DNA from: a bacterium
Lineage (GTDB): Bacteria; Patescibacteriota; Saccharimonadia; Saccharimonadales; UBA4665
Direction of reading: 5' to 3'
Assembly: GCA_021846765.1 (NCBI GenBank)
Contig: JAJZWH010000017.1
Span: 1 to 15,649, forward strand
DNA: 15,649 nucleotides
The position numbers were made by a program, and so were the translations under genes. Positions 1-7,448 of this stretch are shown in pieces. The notes beneath the pieces are model-generated. The model saw only the letters and a program-made list of their open reading frames with translations, was not told the DNA's origin and made no database searches. How positions within the stretch are numbered: the stretch's first letter is position 1; every line of letters begins with the position of its first letter.

Positions 1-78
1 TTTTTTAGTAGTTTGTATTTAAATATTTCTAAAGAAGAACTTAGATTATTGGAGCTAATCAGTTTAAGCTATAATTAA
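1..78 (+). CDS. C-terminal tail of an upstream ORF (partial)
   Basis: The first frame is open from base 1 and ends with TAA at 76-78, giving 25 residues that finish in KEELRLLELISLSYN. The rmuC start follows nine bases later. The fragment is too short to identify. Its helical, charged composition and TAA stop agree with the neighbours, so it is probably the end of a real gene, but a chance open stretch of this length cannot be excluded. Confidence 0.4.
   Translation, partial: FFSSLYLNISKEELRLLELISLSYN
70..75 (+). promoter_or_regulatory. -10 box of a probable leaderless rmuC promoter
   Basis: A perfect TATAAT lies with 12 bases between it and the rmuC ATG, so transcription would begin about five or six bases before the start codon. 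No Shine-Dalgarno sequence is present. The -35 element is poor: TTGGAG at 49-54 with a 15-base spacer is the best candidate. Confidence 0.5.
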
Positions 79-87
79 ACTTAAGTT

Positions 88-1197
88 ATGATATTGGCAA
101 TAATCATTTTAGGGGTATTAGTAGTTATCTTAGGCTTGTTATTATTTAAAAAAAACAATTTAGCCAAAACTGATGATAGCCAATCGGCATTAATGTTAAA
201 ACAAGATTTCGATAGATTGACTAATGAAATAACTAGTCTAAAAGAAGATTTAAATCATCAAATAGGAGAGAGACTAGATCGCGATCATACCATAATGGCT
301 AATTCAGTAGAAAAACAATTTAGCCAAAGCTCTAAACTCATTAGTGAAGTAACTAAAAGTCTTACAGAATTAAAAGAAAGCAACAAACAGGTCATTAGTA
401 TTACTGATGAACTTAAGACACTGCAGAACGTTCTTCAAAATCCTAAACAGAGAGGAGTTTTAGGAGAATACTATCTGCAGTCAGTTTTAGAAAATGTATT
501 GCCCCCTGATCGTTTTAAATTGCAATATAAAATTGGCAAAACAGACGATGGTAAAGACTTAATATGTGACGCTGTGATTTTTCTAGATAAAGGAGTTGTC
601 TTGCCGATTGATTCCAAATTTTCTCTGGAAAATTATAATCGATTAATTGAAGAAAAAGATTTAACTAAACGAGAGGTTATAGCCCGACAGTTTAGAAATG
701 ACTTAAAACTAAGAATTGATGAAACGGCTAAATATATTCAGCCGGCCCAAGGGACTATGGATTTTGCTTTTATGTTTATCCCTAGTGAAGCGATATATTA
801 TGATCTATTAATTAATAAAATTAGTTCTACTACAGTGGCGGCAAGGGATTTAATTGAATATGCTTTTAGGGATAAAAATGTAATTATTGTTAGTCCAACA
901 AGCTTTTTAGCATACCTACAGACAGTTTTACAGGGCTTAAAAAGTCTACATATTGAAGAACAAGCTAAAATGATTCAAAAAAGAGTTGGCGAGCTAGGTC
1001 GTCATTTAAATAGCTATCAATTGATGATGGTAAAATTAGGTAATTCTTTAGGTACTAGTGTTAATCATTTCAATAATGCCCATAAGGAATTGGGTAAATT
1101 AGATAAAGACGTACTAAAAATAACCGGAAATAAAAGCCCACAAATAGAACCTTTAATTGTCGATAAACCTACAATTAATGATTTAGATCGGACTTAA
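88..1197 (+). CDS. rmuC: RmuC-family DNA recombination protein
   Basis: This 369-residue protein belongs to the RmuC family, which in E. coli limits inversion at short inverted repeats and has a predicted nuclease-like fold. Residues 2-20 form a hydrophobic N-terminal membrane segment followed by lysines, so it is probably anchored with the bulk in the cytoplasm. Residues about 35-115 are charged and heptad-like, predicting a coiled coil. The conserved core follows: RGVLGE (122-127), DAVIFL (161-166) and PIDSKFSLENY (173-183), corresponding to the family's RG..GE, D.vv.L and iDaK.sl.aY motifs. Length is slightly short for the family but complete. The start has no Shine-Dalgarno and sits just behind a TATAAT. 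The 3' end overlaps the convergent hydrolase gene by 15 bases. Family assignment is firm; the role in this organism is by homology only. Confidence 0.92.
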   Translation: MILAIIILGVLVVILGLLLFKKNNLAKTDDSQSALMLKQDFDRLTNEITSLKEDLNHQIGERLDRDHTIMANSVEKQFSQSSKLISEVTKSLTELKESNKQVISITDELKTLQNVLQNPKQRGVLGEYYLQSVLENVLPPDRFKLQYKIGKTDDGKDLICDAVIFLDKGVVLPIDSKFSLENYNRLIEEKDLTKREVIARQFRNDLKLRIDETAKYIQPAQGTMDFAFMFIPSEAIYYDLLINKISSTTVAARDLIEYAFRDKNVIIVSPTSFLAYLQTVLQGLKSLHIEEQAKMIQKRVGELGRHLNSYQLMMVKLGNSLGTSVNHFNNAHKELGKLDKDVLKITGNKSPQIEPLIVDKPTINDLDRT

Positions 1198-2511
1198 TAT
1201 TAAATCTATAGCCAGAGCTGCTGTCCAGGAAAAATTTACTACTCCAAGTCCACTACCATTATCTGGATTATAGTATTCATAACATCCAACATTAGAGATC
1301 ATACTAAGAGTGGATTGGCGCAGTTCTTTAGCCTGTTCAATAAAACCGTATCTGAGTAAACCATCAATAATTAACCAGTTAGTATTGATCCATGTTGGGC
1401 CTTGCCAGTATCTGTCGGGTTTATACCAATATGAATTTATAGGTACTGAAGGAATGGGGTAATTAGTTCCAAAGCTATGCTTATCTTGGATATGATGTAG
1501 CAGCGCTTTTGCATGATCGAGAGGAATACTGCCTGCATATAACGCTAATAAACCAGCTATTGATGATTCATTTAAAAGTCGATGAGTAATAAAATCTCTA
1601 GATAAATAAATTTGATTTAAATCGTCCCATAATTGATTAAAGCTTTGTCGAGTTTTTTTAAAACTAGATAGCAATGGTTGAGGTATAGGATACTTAATGC
1701 TTTTAGCGATATTTTCTAATAATTGATTGTTCCTTATTAAGATAGCATTAAAACCTACATCTTCTATAGCAAACATTGAGTGATCTAAAATTTGTTGAAT
1801 ATTGTATGCTTTTCGTCTTAATCGACGCTGAATATCGTATAAGGCCAAAGCTTCTAGGGTATCAAAACGTTCTCTAGCGGGTATGTGCTTGGTATCACGT
1901 CTAAATCTAGTGATAGGATAATCTAAGTGAGTGTCTTTAATGAGTCGAATCCACCAGCTGAGTTGATGATTCTGTAATTCAGACATCCATGGAGGCGTAT
2001 TATCCATACCTACCTCCCAAGGATGTATTTGTAATACTAAGCCTTCTTGGTGGGGATCACGTTCTGAATAAAGCCATTGATGATACTTCAATAAATAAGG
2101 AAATACCGACTCGTACCAAGTTCTTCGATCTGGCCAAGATAATTTTTCGCCTATTCTAAATATAGCTTCTGCTAAAACTGGTGGCTGAGTAATGCCTGTT
2201 GTAGCGATATTATCTGGCGCATAAGGATTAGTCCAGCTTCTCCAAATATTACGATCGGTTCTATAGGCTGGATCATTATTGAATATAATATTGGGAATCA
2301 TGCCGTTGGCCCATTGGCCTTTAAATAAACTTTTTATCTCGATCATTGCCCGTTGTGGGTCTTTATGAACTAAGCCTATAGCAACAAAGCAACTGTCCCA
2401 TAGCCATTGGTGGGGATATAAGTCTACAGCCGGTTGAGTATAAGATGATCGATCGTTATCTTGAAGTACTTGAAAAGCTTCATCTAACAAATTGGTTATT
2501 ACTGGTTGCAT
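1183..2511 (-). CDS. GH63/MGH1-like glycoside hydrolase
   Basis: This 442-residue protein has the (alpha/alpha)6-barrel signature of the trehalase/GH37/GH63 group and the mannosylglycerate/glucosylglycerate hydrolase (MGH1-like) domain. Family-like motifs occur in order: YPHQWLWDS (32-40), QWANGMIPNIIF (66-77), HPWEVGMDNTPPW (163-175, with the likely catalytic Asp at 170), RYWQGPTWINTNWLI near residue 370, and NPDNGSGLG then FSWTAALAIDLI near the C terminus. No signal peptide is visible, so it is probably cytoplasmic and may act on glucosyl- or mannosyl-glycerate or a related alpha-glucoside. The substrate cannot be told from sequence. It is the only complete minus-strand gene here and has its own promoter facing away from pheS. 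No Shine-Dalgarno precedes its ATG. Its stop lies inside the 3' end of rmuC. Confidence 0.85.
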   Translation of the reverse strand: MQPVITNLLDEAFQVLQDNDRSSYTQPAVDLYPHQWLWDSCFVAIGLVHKDPQRAMIEIKSLFKGQWANGMIPNIIFNNDPAYRTDRNIWRSWTNPYAPDNIATTGITQPPVLAEAIFRIGEKLSWPDRRTWYESVFPYLLKYHQWLYSERDPHQEGLVLQIHPWEVGMDNTPPWMSELQNHQLSWWIRLIKDTHLDYPITRFRRDTKHIPARERFDTLEALALYDIQRRLRRKAYNIQQILDHSMFAIEDVGFNAILIRNNQLLENIAKSIKYPIPQPLLSSFKKTRQSFNQLWDDLNQIYLSRDFITHRLLNESSIAGLLALYAGSIPLDHAKALLHHIQDKHSFGTNYPIPSVPINSYWYKPDRYWQGPTWINTNWLIIDGLLRYGFIEQAKELRQSTLSMISNVGCYEYYNPDNGSGLGVVNFSWTAALAIDLILSPI

Positions 2512-2549
2512 GTATTAAATATATATTTGTGTTTTAATTTATATATCTT

Positions 2550-2578
2550 AGTATAGCCCTTTGATATTTTAATAACAA
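2550..2578 (-). promoter_or_regulatory. Promoter for the glycoside hydrolase gene
   Basis: On the minus strand TTGTTA (2573-2578) is followed by a 17-base spacer and TATACT (2550-2555). This is a good sigma-70-type promoter. It predicts a start near 2543 and an AT-rich leader of about 32 bases without a clear ribosome binding site. Confidence 0.6.
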
Positions 2579-2603
2579 AGGTTATTTCTCCTTTAATAGT
2601 CTT

Positions 2604-2612
2604 TGCTATACT
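2604..2612 (+). promoter_or_regulatory. Extended -10 promoter of pheST
   Basis: TGC directly before TATACT (2607-2612) makes an extended -10 element; no good -35 is seen at the usual distance. The pheS ATG begins 14 bases after the box. The leader would therefore be about seven or eight bases, leaving no room for a T-box, leader peptide or Shine-Dalgarno. Confidence 0.55.
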
Positions 2613-2626
2613 AACTTTAAGCAATT

Positions 2627-3700
2627 ATGAATCAAGAATTACAATCAGAAATAGATCACGTCAGGGAATTATTAACTGAGCGCTCGGCTAGTTTAGTTAA
2701 TAAGCAGTCAATTTTTAAAGCCATTGAACTTAAGGCTTTATATGATCGGATACCCGATATCCCGCTGCAGTCTAGGGCTAGTTTTGGTCAAGCAGTTAAT
2801 CAGCTAAGAAAAGAAATACAAAACTTAATAGATCAGACTGAACCTAAACAGGAAAATGTTAGCTCAATTGATGTAAGCGCTCCATTTACGCCCAACTGTC
2901 CTGTAGATAAACGACCTAGGCTAATATCAAGCCAGTTAGGCAGTCAGCATCCATTAATGATTGAACTTGATCAAATATTAAATATTTTTACTTCTATGGG
3001 TTTTTATATAGTTGAATCTCGAGAAATTGACGACGATTGGCATATGTTTACTTCACTGAATTTTCCCGAAGATCATCCGGCTCGTGACGATTACGATACA
3101 TTTATGACCATAGAAAGGGATGAACAAAATAAACCTTGGATTGGGCCAGCTCATACGTCTTCAATGCAAAATAGAATTCTAAGCGAGCATAAAGATGATT
3201 TAATTAAAAATCTTCCCATTGCGGCAGTTATACCTGGCAGAGTGTTCCGTAATGAAGACGTCGATTCACGTCATGAACATACTTTTTATCAACTCGAGGG
3301 CATATATGTTTCCAGTCACGTTTCAATTGGTAATTTGTTAGCCACTCTCAAGGCTTTTTTAGAACGATACTATAATAGATCTATCGAAGTTAAGACTCAA
3401 CCGTTTTATTTCCCATTCACTGAACCATCACTAGAAATTATTATGAGTTGTCCGTTTTGTTCAAAAACTGGTTGTAGAATATGTTCGTTTACGGGATGGA
3501 TTGAATTACTGGGGTGCGGTCAGATACACCCCAATGTTTTAAAACTCGCGGGTATTAATTCACCAGATTATCAAGGTTTTGCATGGGGTGTTGGAATAGA
3601 AAGATTAGTAATGATAAAGTATGCTATTGAGGATATTAGATTATTTGAATCCGGTAGATTAGATTTTCTGAGACAGTTTTCAATTAAGGATAATCGATAA
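2627..3700 (+). CDS. pheS: Phenylalanine--tRNA ligase alpha subunit
   Basis: This is the catalytic alpha subunit of the class II alpha2beta2 phenylalanyl-tRNA synthetase, which charges tRNA-Phe in the cytoplasm. Residues 1-75 form the N-terminal helical coiled-coil that contacts tRNA. The catalytic core contains GPAHTSSMQNR (173-183), motif 2 from GRVFRNEDVDSRHEHTF (204-220) into YQLEG, FTEPS (264-268), and motif 3 GVGIERL (321-327). Cys275, Cys278, Cys283 and Cys286 form a CxxC-x4-CxxC knuckle just before GWIELLG, a possible zinc site found in only some bacterial PheS proteins. At 357 residues it has normal length. The ATG has no Shine-Dalgarno and seems to lie at the transcript's 5' end. 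Its TAA overlaps the pheT start by one base (TAATG), implying translational coupling. Confidence 0.97.
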   Translation: MNQELQSEIDHVRELLTERSASLVNKQSIFKAIELKALYDRIPDIPLQSRASFGQAVNQLRKEIQNLIDQTEPKQENVSSIDVSAPFTPNCPVDKRPRLISSQLGSQHPLMIELDQILNIFTSMGFYIVESREIDDDWHMFTSLNFPEDHPARDDYDTFMTIERDEQNKPWIGPAHTSSMQNRILSEHKDDLIKNLPIAAVIPGRVFRNEDVDSRHEHTFYQLEGIYVSSHVSIGNLLATLKAFLERYYNRSIEVKTQPFYFPFTEPSLEIIMSCPFCSKTGCRICSFTGWIELLGCGQIHPNVLKLAGINSPDYQGFAWGVGIERLVMIKYAIEDIRLFESGRLDFLRQFSIKDNR

Positions 3701-6219
3701 TGAAGATTTCACTTAAGTTAATTCAAGATATTGTTGGAGTTGATCAAAAATTACCTATCAATGAAGCGGATATCATAGAGCGCATTGGCGCTCAAATTGG
3801 TGGTGTTGAACAAGTAGATCAACTAAAAACTATTTACCAGCAGGCAATAATTGTTAAAGTAATTGAAGCTCAAAAAATAGCTCGAAGCGATCATTTAAAT
3901 TTATGCCAAATTGATGACAATCATTTAGTTAAAGAAGTAGACCGTTTAGAGAATGGCAATATTCAAGTAGTTTGCGGGGCAGATAATGTTCAAAAAAATC
4001 AAATGGTTGTTTGGTTGCCTCCAGGTAGTGTTATTCCGGTAAGCATCAAAAAAAATCCTATCAAACTAACTAGTAGAACGATTATGGGAGTTGTGAGTCA
4101 TGGAATGTTGGCTAGTTTAGCTGAATTGGCAATTGGTGATAATCATCAAGGTATTGTTGTTTTGCCAGATGATATTCCAATAGGTACTAAATTAATAGAT
4201 TATTTAAATCTTGATGATCAAATTGTCGATATTGAAAATAAAATGTTTACTCATCGACCGGACTTATTTGGTCAGATTGGAGTGGCCAGAGAAATCTGCG
4301 GTATTTATGGTTTACCCTTTAAAAGCCCAGACTGGTACAGGCAAGATAGAAAACTACAATCTGATCGACATGGTAAGTTAAAAATAAATAATCAAATAGA
4401 ATCTTCATGTTTGAGATTTATGGCTGTTATTCTTGATAATATTAAAATAGAAAGTAGCCCTCTTTGGCTACAAAGCTATCTGTCTCGTCTAGGTATTCGT
4501 CCGATTAATAACATAGTCGATGTTACTAATTATGCAATGATGATAACTGGGCAGCCATTACACGCTTATGATAGGGATAAATTAGCCCCGAGCAATAAAG
4601 ACGATAATCTTTTAGAACTATTTATTCGTCAACCCAAAGAGAAAGAACAACTTAAATTAATTGACGGCAGTATTATTGAGTTAAAAAATACCGATATAGT
4701 TATTGCCGATAGCCAAAAAGCCCTAGGACTGGGAGGGATTATGGGAGGACTAGAGTCTGAAGTTAGCGATCAGACTAGTTCTATAGTTTTGGAATGTGCC
4801 AATTTTGACATGTACTCCATTAGACGCTCATCAATGGAACATGGTTTATTTAGTGAAGCTGTGACCAGATTCAATAAAGGACAATCTCCTTGGCAATGCC
4901 CAGTAATCTTAGCTTATGTTTATGATTTAATAAAACAAATTTGTCCTAACGTCGAATTGGCATCAGAAGTTGCCGATCAACAATCTCCTAATCTTAAGCA
5001 TATAGAAGAAGTCCAGACCGACCTAGATTTGATTAGATTATATTTAGGACTAACTCTAGATGATAATAATATTACCCAGCTATTAAATAATGTCGAACTC
5101 AATGCTAGAATCGTAGATAATAAATTAATTGTTACCCCTCCTTTTTATCGAACTGACTTAAATCAAAGTGAAGATATAATTGAAGAGATCGCTAGATTAT
5201 ATGGATATGATAAATTACCTCAGATTTTACCTCAAAGAAGTATTGTCCCTCCAAAGATAAACGATAAAATAAGCATTCGTCAAAATATTAGAAAGTCTTT
5301 AGTGGCGGCTGGAGCAAATGAACTATTAACCTATAGTTTCGTCGATCAAAAATTATTAATTCAATCGGGTCAAGATATTGATAATTGTTTTAAGCTAGCT
5401 AATGCCTTAAGTCCGGAATTAGAATATTATCGTAACTTAATACTTCCCAGCTTGCTTAAAAAAATTCATTTAAACCATAAAGCTGGATACGATTATTTTT
5501 GTTTATTTGAAATGGGCAAGACACATCAGAAAGATTTATTTGATCAAGATAAGCTTCCGGTTGAGAGTGAACGTTTGGCTATAGTCTATTCGGCAATTAA
5601 TAAATATGCTAAAAATAATTATCAAGGACCAGCTTATTATCAGGCTAAAGTCTATTTGGATTATCTGTTGTCAGCTTTAGGGCTGGATAGTGAATTATTG
5701 ATTAGTCGTCCGTTAATAAATTCTCAGCTAGAAAGTCAATGGCGATCACTTGCTCAGTTATTTGTTCCCCAAAGAGCAGCTATTATTAATTATAAGGAGA
5801 TTATACTCGGAATAATTGGTGAGTTTAACTTATCTCTAGTTAAAGATTTAAAGTTACCAGATTTTTGTGCTGGTTTTGAGATAGATATTAATCAATTATT
5901 GAAAATAAAACCCGAAAATACCTTTAGCTATCGTTTATTGTCTAAGTATCCAAGAATTATCGAAGATCTGACAATTAATGCTAAGCATGATATGTCATAT
6001 CAACAAGTTAGACAAAAGGTTATTCATCTAATTTATCAAAATATTGGCCAGGATATGAATTTAAAAATTACTTTAATTGATATCTATCAAGATAAAATCT
6101 TACAGAAACCCATCAGCTGGACTTTCCGGATTCAATTAGAAAGTTATCAGAGAACTTTAACTCAAAAAGAAATCAGCGATATGCTTGAGTCGGTAAAAAC
6201 TAACTTTAATGATCGATAA
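3700..6219 (+). CDS. pheT: Phenylalanine--tRNA ligase beta subunit
   Basis: This 839-residue protein is the beta subunit of phenylalanyl-tRNA synthetase, responsible for tRNA binding and for editing of Tyr-tRNA-Phe. Domain order is complete: an EMAP-II-like tRNA-binding domain at about 43-155 (with VCGADNV), a linker with HRPDLFGQIGVAREI (185-199), the B3/B4 editing domain with RPINNIVDVTNYAM and the GGIMGG loop, the B5 domain and catalytic-like core (IIEEIARLYGYDKLP), and a C-terminal FDX-ACB anticodon-binding domain over roughly the last 95 residues (SKYPRIIEDLTI). The length is usual or slightly long. An AAGGAT at 3686-3691 inside pheS lies 8 bases before the ATG and can serve as ribosome binding site. 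No frameshift or missing domain was seen. Confidence 0.97.
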   Translation: MKISLKLIQDIVGVDQKLPINEADIIERIGAQIGGVEQVDQLKTIYQQAIIVKVIEAQKIARSDHLNLCQIDDNHLVKEVDRLENGNIQVVCGADNVQKNQMVVWLPPGSVIPVSIKKNPIKLTSRTIMGVVSHGMLASLAELAIGDNHQGIVVLPDDIPIGTKLIDYLNLDDQIVDIENKMFTHRPDLFGQIGVAREICGIYGLPFKSPDWYRQDRKLQSDRHGKLKINNQIESSCLRFMAVILDNIKIESSPLWLQSYLSRLGIRPINNIVDVTNYAMMITGQPLHAYDRDKLAPSNKDDNLLELFIRQPKEKEQLKLIDGSIIELKNTDIVIADSQKALGLGGIMGGLESEVSDQTSSIVLECANFDMYSIRRSSMEHGLFSEAVTRFNKGQSPWQCPVILAYVYDLIKQICPNVELASEVADQQSPNLKHIEEVQTDLDLIRLYLGLTLDDNNITQLLNNVELNARIVDNKLIVTPPFYRTDLNQSEDIIEEIARLYGYDKLPQILPQRSIVPPKINDKISIRQNIRKSLVAAGANELLTYSFVDQKLLIQSGQDIDNCFKLANALSPELEYYRNLILPSLLKKIHLNHKAGYDYFCLFEMGKTHQKDLFDQDKLPVESERLAIVYSAINKYAKNNYQGPAYYQAKVYLDYLLSALGLDSELLISRPLINSQLESQWRSLAQLFVPQRAAIINYKEIILGIIGEFNLSLVKDLKLPDFCAGFEIDINQLLKIKPENTFSYRLLSKYPRIIEDLTINAKHDMSYQQVRQKVIHLIYQNIGQDMNLKITLIDIYQDKILQKPISWTFRIQLESYQRTLTQKEISDMLESVKTNFNDR

Positions 6220-6248
6220 TAGATTTAGATAATTAACTATTAATAAGA

Positions 6249-6254
6249 TATAAT
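6249..6254 (+). promoter_or_regulatory. -10 box of a probable leaderless Nudix promoter
   Basis: A perfect TATAAT ends 11 bases before the ATG at 6266, so the transcript would begin about four or five bases upstream of the start codon. There is no Shine-Dalgarno. A weak -35 candidate, TTTAGA (6224-6229), has a 19-base spacer. Confidence 0.5.
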
Positions 6255-6265
6255 TTTTAATAAAT

Positions 6266-6721
6266 ATGCGTAAGGCTGCTCGAGCAATAATTATAAACAA
6301 AGACCAGATGCTTTTTTTGCATCGAAATAAATTTGGCAATGAATATGATATTTTAATTGGTGGCGGCATAGAAATGGGCGAAAATCCTGAGCAAACTCTA
6401 CTCAGGGAGATTCAAGAAGAGAGTGGAGTTGAGGTGGGACAATTAAAACTTGTGTTTATCGAACAAGCTCCAGCTCCTTATGGGTTGCAATACATTTATA
6501 TATGCCAATATCTTAGCGGTGAGCCGAAACTTGATGTTAATTCAACGGAATATAAGATAAATCAAATGGGAGTTAATAAATATCAACCGGTTTGGCGCAA
6601 TATTAAGGATTTAGATAAGTTAACTATTAGATCACCAGCCCTAAAAGATGCTATCATAGATGGTATAAATAAAGGTTTTCCGGATCAACCTATCGACATT
6701 ACTAATTATAGAAGAGAATAA
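6266..6721 (+). CDS. Nudix hydrolase
   Basis: This is a 151-residue Nudix-fold hydrolase, which would cleave a nucleoside diphosphate linked to another moiety in the cytoplasm with Mg2+. The Nudix box is intact at residues 33-55: Gly33, Glu39, then REIQEESGV (47-55), matching GX5EX7REUXEEXGU exactly. The N-terminal part (KAARAIIINKDQMLFLHR) is the usual first beta strand with an RNA- or nucleotide-binding arginine. No extra domain identifies a substrate; an 8-oxo-dGTP, NDP-sugar or mRNA-cap-like substrate is equally possible. It lies 46 bases after pheT with its own TATAAT and ends 12 bases before fkbp, so these two are probably co-transcribed. The function is generic. Confidence 0.88.
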   Translation: MRKAARAIIINKDQMLFLHRNKFGNEYDILIGGGIEMGENPEQTLLREIQEESGVEVGQLKLVFIEQAPAPYGLQYIYICQYLSGEPKLDVNSTEYKINQMGVNKYQPVWRNIKDLDKLTIRSPALKDAIIDGINKGFPDQPIDITNYRRE

Positions 6722-6733
6722 TAAGGAGAAAAT

Positions 6734-7282
6734 ATGGCTAAAAAAGATAGAATATTTGCTGGTTTTGGAGCGGCATTATTTCTAATAACATCATCAGCAG
6801 TGACTATTGCAGTGATCATTAGTCTTACTAGTAGTAGTTCAAGCAATACGCCAACAACTGCTACAACAACTGGCAGTACAACAAAACCAAAAACGAGTCA
6901 AAAATTACCGAGCGTTGGTTCAAAGTTACCTGGATATACGCCAGATACTAAACCTGTCACTAAATTAGAAATCCAGAACATTCAAATAGGCAAAGGAGCT
7001 GTGGTTAAGCCGGGAGCCACCGTAACAGCAGATTATATTGGAGCAATAGCTAGTACGGGTATAATTTTTGGCGAATCGGCAACTAGCGGTGGTCCACAAA
7101 CCTTCTCTTTAAAGAATGTCATTCAAGGATGGCAACTGGGTATACCTGGAATGAGAGTAGGAGGGACTAGAGCTTTGCTGATACCGTCGGCATTAGGGTA
7201 CGGCTCACAAGGAAATAATGGCATACCACCTAATTCTAATTTGTTTTTTGAAGTGACCATAGTTAAAGCAGTAAATCCATAA
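6734..7282 (+). CDS. Membrane-anchored FKBP-type peptidyl-prolyl isomerase
   Basis: This 182-residue protein should catalyse cis-trans isomerisation of Xaa-Pro bonds and help fold exported proteins. Residues 1-6 are charged (KKDR), 8-31 form a single hydrophobic signal anchor, and 32-75 are a Ser/Thr/Pro/Lys-rich linker, placing the FKBP domain (about 76-182) outside the membrane. Recognisable FKBP elements are VTADYIG (97-103), NVIQGWQLGIPGMRVGG (128-144), LLIPSALGYG (148-157) and the C-terminal FFEVTIVKA. The family's usual FDSS is FGES here (112-115), so the active-site Asp is replaced by Gly. Catalytic strength is therefore uncertain, while the hydrophobic pocket (Tyr101, Trp133, Tyr156, Phe171) is kept. 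A strong AAGGAGA at 6723-6729 fixes the start. Confidence 0.9.
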   Translation: MAKKDRIFAGFGAALFLITSSAVTIAVIISLTSSSSSNTPTTATTTGSTTKPKTSQKLPSVGSKLPGYTPDTKPVTKLEIQNIQIGKGAVVKPGATVTADYIGAIASTGIIFGESATSGGPQTFSLKNVIQGWQLGIPGMRVGGTRALLIPSALGYGSQGNNGIPPNSNLFFEVTIVKAVNP

Positions 7283-7324
7283 AAAAATAAGAAATATGTA
7301 TTAAAAAACACAATATATAGCGTA

Positions 7325-7354
7325 TTGACCAGAAAGCTAGCACTAGAATATACT
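7325..7354 (+). promoter_or_regulatory. Promoter for the glutaredoxin-thioredoxin reductase pair
   Basis: TTGACC (7325-7330), an 18-base spacer and TATACT (7349-7354) form a good sigma-70-type promoter inside the 166-base gap after fkbp. The predicted start near 7361 gives an A-rich leader of about 88 bases. No riboswitch-like fold or terminator hairpin was recognised in that gap. Confidence 0.55.
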
Positions 7355-7448
7355 ATAGAAGCGAAGACCTTAAGAATTAAAAACAAAAAGATTTCAAGGC
7401 CATTCCAATTAAAGTAACAAAAAATAAGTCTATAAGGAGACTCAAAAA

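Larger units (their letters stand above)
2548..2614. repeat. 10-bp inverted repeat holding two divergent -10 boxes
   Basis: TTAGTATAGC at 2548-2557 is repeated as its exact reverse complement GCTATACTAA at 2605-2614, with 47 bases between. Each arm holds the -10 box (TATACT) of one of the two divergent genes. A smaller dyad, AAAGG (2577-2581) and CCTTT (2590-2594), lies between them. It may simply reflect two similar promoters, or be a shared regulator site. Confidence 0.5.

Noticed and set aside
6157..6369. Minus-strand ORF of 70 codons across the pheT end and the Nudix start
   Set aside because: It lies antisense to two well-supported genes, and its residues match no family I know.
7123..7386. 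Minus-strand ORF of 87 codons over the fkbp end
   Set aside because: Half of it is the shadow of the FKBP domain, and the rest reads low-complexity AT-rich spacer.
7283..7448. Possible small RNA or riboswitch in the gap before the glutaredoxin gene
   Set aside because: The stretch is A-rich without stable stems; a promoter and a plain leader explain it.
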